A stretch of 64,000 nucleotides of DNA from Pseudarthrobacter sp. W1I19 (GTDB taxonomy: Bacteria; Actinomycetota; Actinomycetes; Actinomycetales; Micrococcaceae). Where the stretch lies: positions 3,038,001-3,102,000 of the forward strand of contig NZ_JAUSZR010000001.1 of assembly GCF_030817835.1 (NCBI RefSeq), given 5' to 3'. The stretch's first letter is position 1, and each line of letters opens with the position of its first letter. The position numbers and the translations under genes are program-made. Shown here one piece after another: positions 62,375-64,000 of this stretch. The notes beneath the pieces are model-generated. The model searched no databases. It was given only the letters and a program-made list of their open reading frames with translations, and had not been told where the DNA came from.

Positions 62375-62448
62375 TACCCCAGGTGGGACTCGAACCCACA
62401 ACACGCGGATTTTAAGTCCGCTGCCTCTGCCAATTGGGCTACTGGGGC
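62375..62448 (-). tRNA. tRNA with anticodon UAA (tRNA-Leu)
   Basis: A 74-nt cloverleaf. The acceptor GCCCCAG pairs with CTGGGGT (G1-U72 wobble), with discriminator A73. The D arm has GG in the loop, with the 13-22 pair mismatched. The anticodon stem GCGGA/TCCGC holds loop CTTAAAA, giving anticodon UAA for the rare codon UUA. The T arm is GTGGG/CCCAC with TTCGAGT. CCA is not encoded. The variable region is only 5 nt (GTGTT), unlike the long arm of typical bacterial tRNA-Leu. Confidence 0.92.
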
Positions 62449-62468
62449 AACTGATCCATGGTATCCCG

Positions 62469-63479
62469 TCAGAGGCGGGTGAATGGGTCGGCATACCGGA
62501 AGACACCGTGGATGCCGCCGCGCCAGAGCGCGAGCGGCAGAAGCTGGAAATTGTCGCCCCACACTTCCTCGGGCGGCAGGACTCCCAGCGAGGCCGCAGG
62601 AACGAAGCCAAACCTGGGGTAGTACTCTGTGCTGCCCAGAAGGGCGATTCCGTTCTCCCCCGCCGCGTTGGCCCGGGCGATGGTCTCCTTCATCAGGGCG
62701 GAGCCTATTCCCTGTCTCTGGAGCCGCGGCGTAACACTGATCGGGCCGAGTCCGAGGAGTTCCTGGGCGCCCACCCATCCGCGCGTGCTGATGACATGGC
62801 CCACCACTTCGCCGTCCAGCTCCGCCACCACGCTGAAGCCGGGCAGGTATTCCTGGGAGTCAAACAGTTCACGGAGCACGTTGACTTCCACCGGTTCCCC
62901 GTCCGCGGGAAGGCCGGTAGCCGGGGAGATGGCGAATGCTTCGGCTGTCAGCGCGAGGATGGCACCCCTGTCTGCCGGAGCTTCGTCGCGCAGCTGCAGC
63001 CCGGGCATGGGTTGCGATACCTCATCCAGCCCGCGCCCGTTGCCCGGCAGCTGGACAGGCTCCGGCACCCCGGCGGGGCTCTGCCTGCTCCGGGCGGAAA
63101 GTCCAGCAAGCACCTCAAGGGCCCGGGGTGCGTCAGCCACCGGCACCAGAAGGTGGTCGTGGTGGAAGCCTGCCAGGACGTTGCAGCTGATCCGGGCTTC
63201 CGTGAGGGCTTTGCTGACTGCGGCGGTCAGTCCCACGGCTTCCAGCGCGGAATGGATTTCCAGGGTGATCCAGGACGCCACAAAGTCATAGGACAGCCCT
63301 TCCCTGTCCGCTGCGGCCCGGGGCAGCACCACCGTCAGGCCTTCGGCTTCGCGGACCGCCGCCTCGATGCCGGGCGCCAGGGGCCGGCCATGCGGCCACA
63401 GGACGTAGACGTACTCGCCGCTGCGCTGTACCGGGTGCATCCCCGCGAGCAGGGCCTGCAGGTTCTTCTCGCCACTCAT
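62469..63479 (-). CDS. ACT-like (DUF2241) and GNAT acetyltransferase fusion protein
   Basis: A 336-residue protein with two parts. Residues 1-130 match the ACT-type DUF2241 family: GEYVYVLWPHG, WITLEIHSALEAVGLTAAVS and AGFHHDHLLVPV. Residues 165-325 form a YhbS-like GNAT domain with VTPRLQRQGIGSALMKETI (the acetyl-CoA loop) and LLGSTEYYPRFGFVPA. ACT domains usually bind amino acids, so amino-acid-sensitive acetylation is a possible role (inference). It lies just upstream of the tRNA gene on the same strand and downstream of ndh. Confidence 0.88.
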   Translation of the reverse strand: MSGEKNLQALLAGMHPVQRSGEYVYVLWPHGRPLAPGIEAAVREAEGLTVVLPRAAADREGLSYDFVASWITLEIHSALEAVGLTAAVSKALTEARISCNVLAGFHHDHLLVPVADAPRALEVLAGLSARSRQSPAGVPEPVQLPGNGRGLDEVSQPMPGLQLRDEAPADRGAILALTAEAFAISPATGLPADGEPVEVNVLRELFDSQEYLPGFSVVAELDGEVVGHVISTRGWVGAQELLGLGPISVTPRLQRQGIGSALMKETIARANAAGENGIALLGSTEYYPRFGFVPAASLGVLPPEEVWGDNFQLLPLALWRGGIHGVFRYADPFTRL

Positions 63480-63517
63480 GCTGCCAGTCTAGAAGGGGAA
63501 AAGTTGCACCGACGCAA

Positions 63518-63552
63518 ACGGCGGCCATCCCCCAAGAGGGGACAGCCGCCGT
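63518..63552. terminator. Hairpin between ndh and the ACT-GNAT gene
   Basis: ACGGCGGC / GCCGCCGT outer arms with CCCC/GGGG inside. It probably ends ndh transcription, though the T tract is weak. Confidence 0.6.
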
Positions 63553-63601
63553 CGTGTGTTAAGGCAGGGTGTTCAAGCCCGTGCCCCAGGCAGAACCGGT
63601 G

Positions 63602-64000
63602 TTACTTGGCGTTGGCCGTAACGGCTTCCTTGGGATCAACCTTCGTCTTTTCCGCTGATCCTGCAGCGCCTGCCGGCGGCGCGGCGTCGACAGCAGGTGC
63701 GGCCGCGGGCTTGGGAGCCGGGGTGGCTGCTGCCACGAAGGCGCCGCGGGGGTTGTCCAGGTCCAGCAGCTGCGTGGTGTCGCGGCCGGCGAAGAAGGCG
63801 AGGATCCAGTTGAAGATCACACGGAACTTGCGCTCGAACGTGGGCATGGCCAGGCCGTGGTAGCCACGGTGTGCCAGCCAGGCGAGCCCGCCCTTGAGGC
63901 CAATGCTGCCCACGAGGTTGATGTTGGCAACACCCTTCCACTCGCCGAAGCCGGCAACGGCTCCCAGGTTCTTGTGCTTGTAATCCTTGAGCGGCTTGTC
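63602..64000 (-). CDS. ndh: Type II NADH dehydrogenase, C-terminal part
   Basis: The last 132 residues of a gene entering from the right edge. The segment YKHKNLGAVAGFGEW and GLAWLAHRGYHGLAMPTFERKFRVI, followed by the membrane-contact helix NWILAFFAGRD, is characteristic of NDH-2, the single-subunit FAD enzyme passing electrons from NADH to menaquinone at the inner membrane face. A low-complexity Ala/Pro tail of about 50 residues follows. The FAD and NADH domains are outside the window. Confidence 0.88.
   Translation of the reverse strand, partial: DKPLKDYKHKNLGAVAGFGEWKGVANINLVGSIGLKGGLAWLAHRGYHGLAMPTFERKFRVIFNWILAFFAGRDTTQLLDLDNPRGAFVAAATPAPKPAAAPAVDAAPPAGAAGSAEKTKVDPKEAVTANAK

Overview
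This 64 kb window is a high-GC actinobacterial chromosome segment, most likely from Arthrobacter, Pseudarthrobacter or a close Micrococcaceae relative. The evidence is the GC-rich codon use, mycothiol metabolism (Mca), a WhiB regulator, an RpfB-type resuscitation factor, L,D-transpeptidase, LCP and Pmt cell-envelope genes, and gene order that from memory parallels Mycobacterium tuberculosis blocks: Rv1011-Rv1002c, Rv3258c-Rv3277 and Rv1100-Rv1080c. I see no insertion sequences, prophage, CRISPR array, integrase or broken genes. It reads as conserved core genome, and I find no clear candidate for a wholly new multi-gene system.

Layout. 1-3624: ispE (partial), rsmA, rpfB and tatD, all on minus. 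3790-8841: a MoxR ATPase / DUF58 / transglutaminase operon on plus. 8910-13302: gabD and rsmI on minus, with the mannosyltransferase pmt on plus. 13368-19653: a long-chain acyl-CoA ligase, a TIGR01906 membrane protein, a divergent SpoIIM/RDD pair and an L,D-transpeptidase. 19717-29896: ahcY, Trm112, DUF3499, a zincin-like protein, DUF5719, a 1109-residue glycosyltransferase, WhiB, TIGR03089 and GtrA. 30073-36022: purK-purE, LCP, manA and FemAB. 36039-48923: glpX, DUF4245, carbonic anhydrase, fumC, NUDIX, prepilin peptidase, an unknown protein, GNAT, PIN-PhoH, uppS, hemolysin III, a small membrane protein, mca, DUF4307 and greA. 48999-55758: rhomboid, ilvA, AI-2E permease, and divergent galM-like / galT-galK. 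55804-64000: a Bax-inhibitor-1 protein, the complete livKHMGF branched-chain amino-acid ABC transporter, one tRNA (anticodon UAA), an ACT-GNAT fusion and the 3' part of ndh.

Much of the content serves the cell envelope: isoprenoid precursor (ispE) and polyprenyl carrier (uppS), protein mannosylation (pmt, with manA supplying mannose phosphate), peptidoglycan crosslinking and branching (L,D-transpeptidase, FemAB), wall-polymer attachment (LCP) and wall remodelling (RpfB). Central metabolism (fumC, glpX, gabD, gal genes, liv transporter) fills the rest.

The most useful regulatory observations are: (i) about nineteen genes have a TANNNT -10 element only 5-8 nt upstream of the start codon, implying leaderless mRNAs; (ii) a 23-codon small ORF with a strong Shine-Dalgarno and a hairpin precedes the PIN-PhoH gene; (iii) a terminator-like leader precedes greA; (iv) a CRP/GlxR-type site lies upstream of livK; (v) palindromic operators precede the hemolysin III and whiB genes; (vi) a perfect 25-bp inverted repeat follows fumC; (vii) the UAA-anticodon tRNA lacks the long variable arm expected of tRNA-Leu; and (viii) the large glycosyltransferase appears to need an ATT start overlapping the whiB stop. 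Terminator and promoter calls were made by eye.
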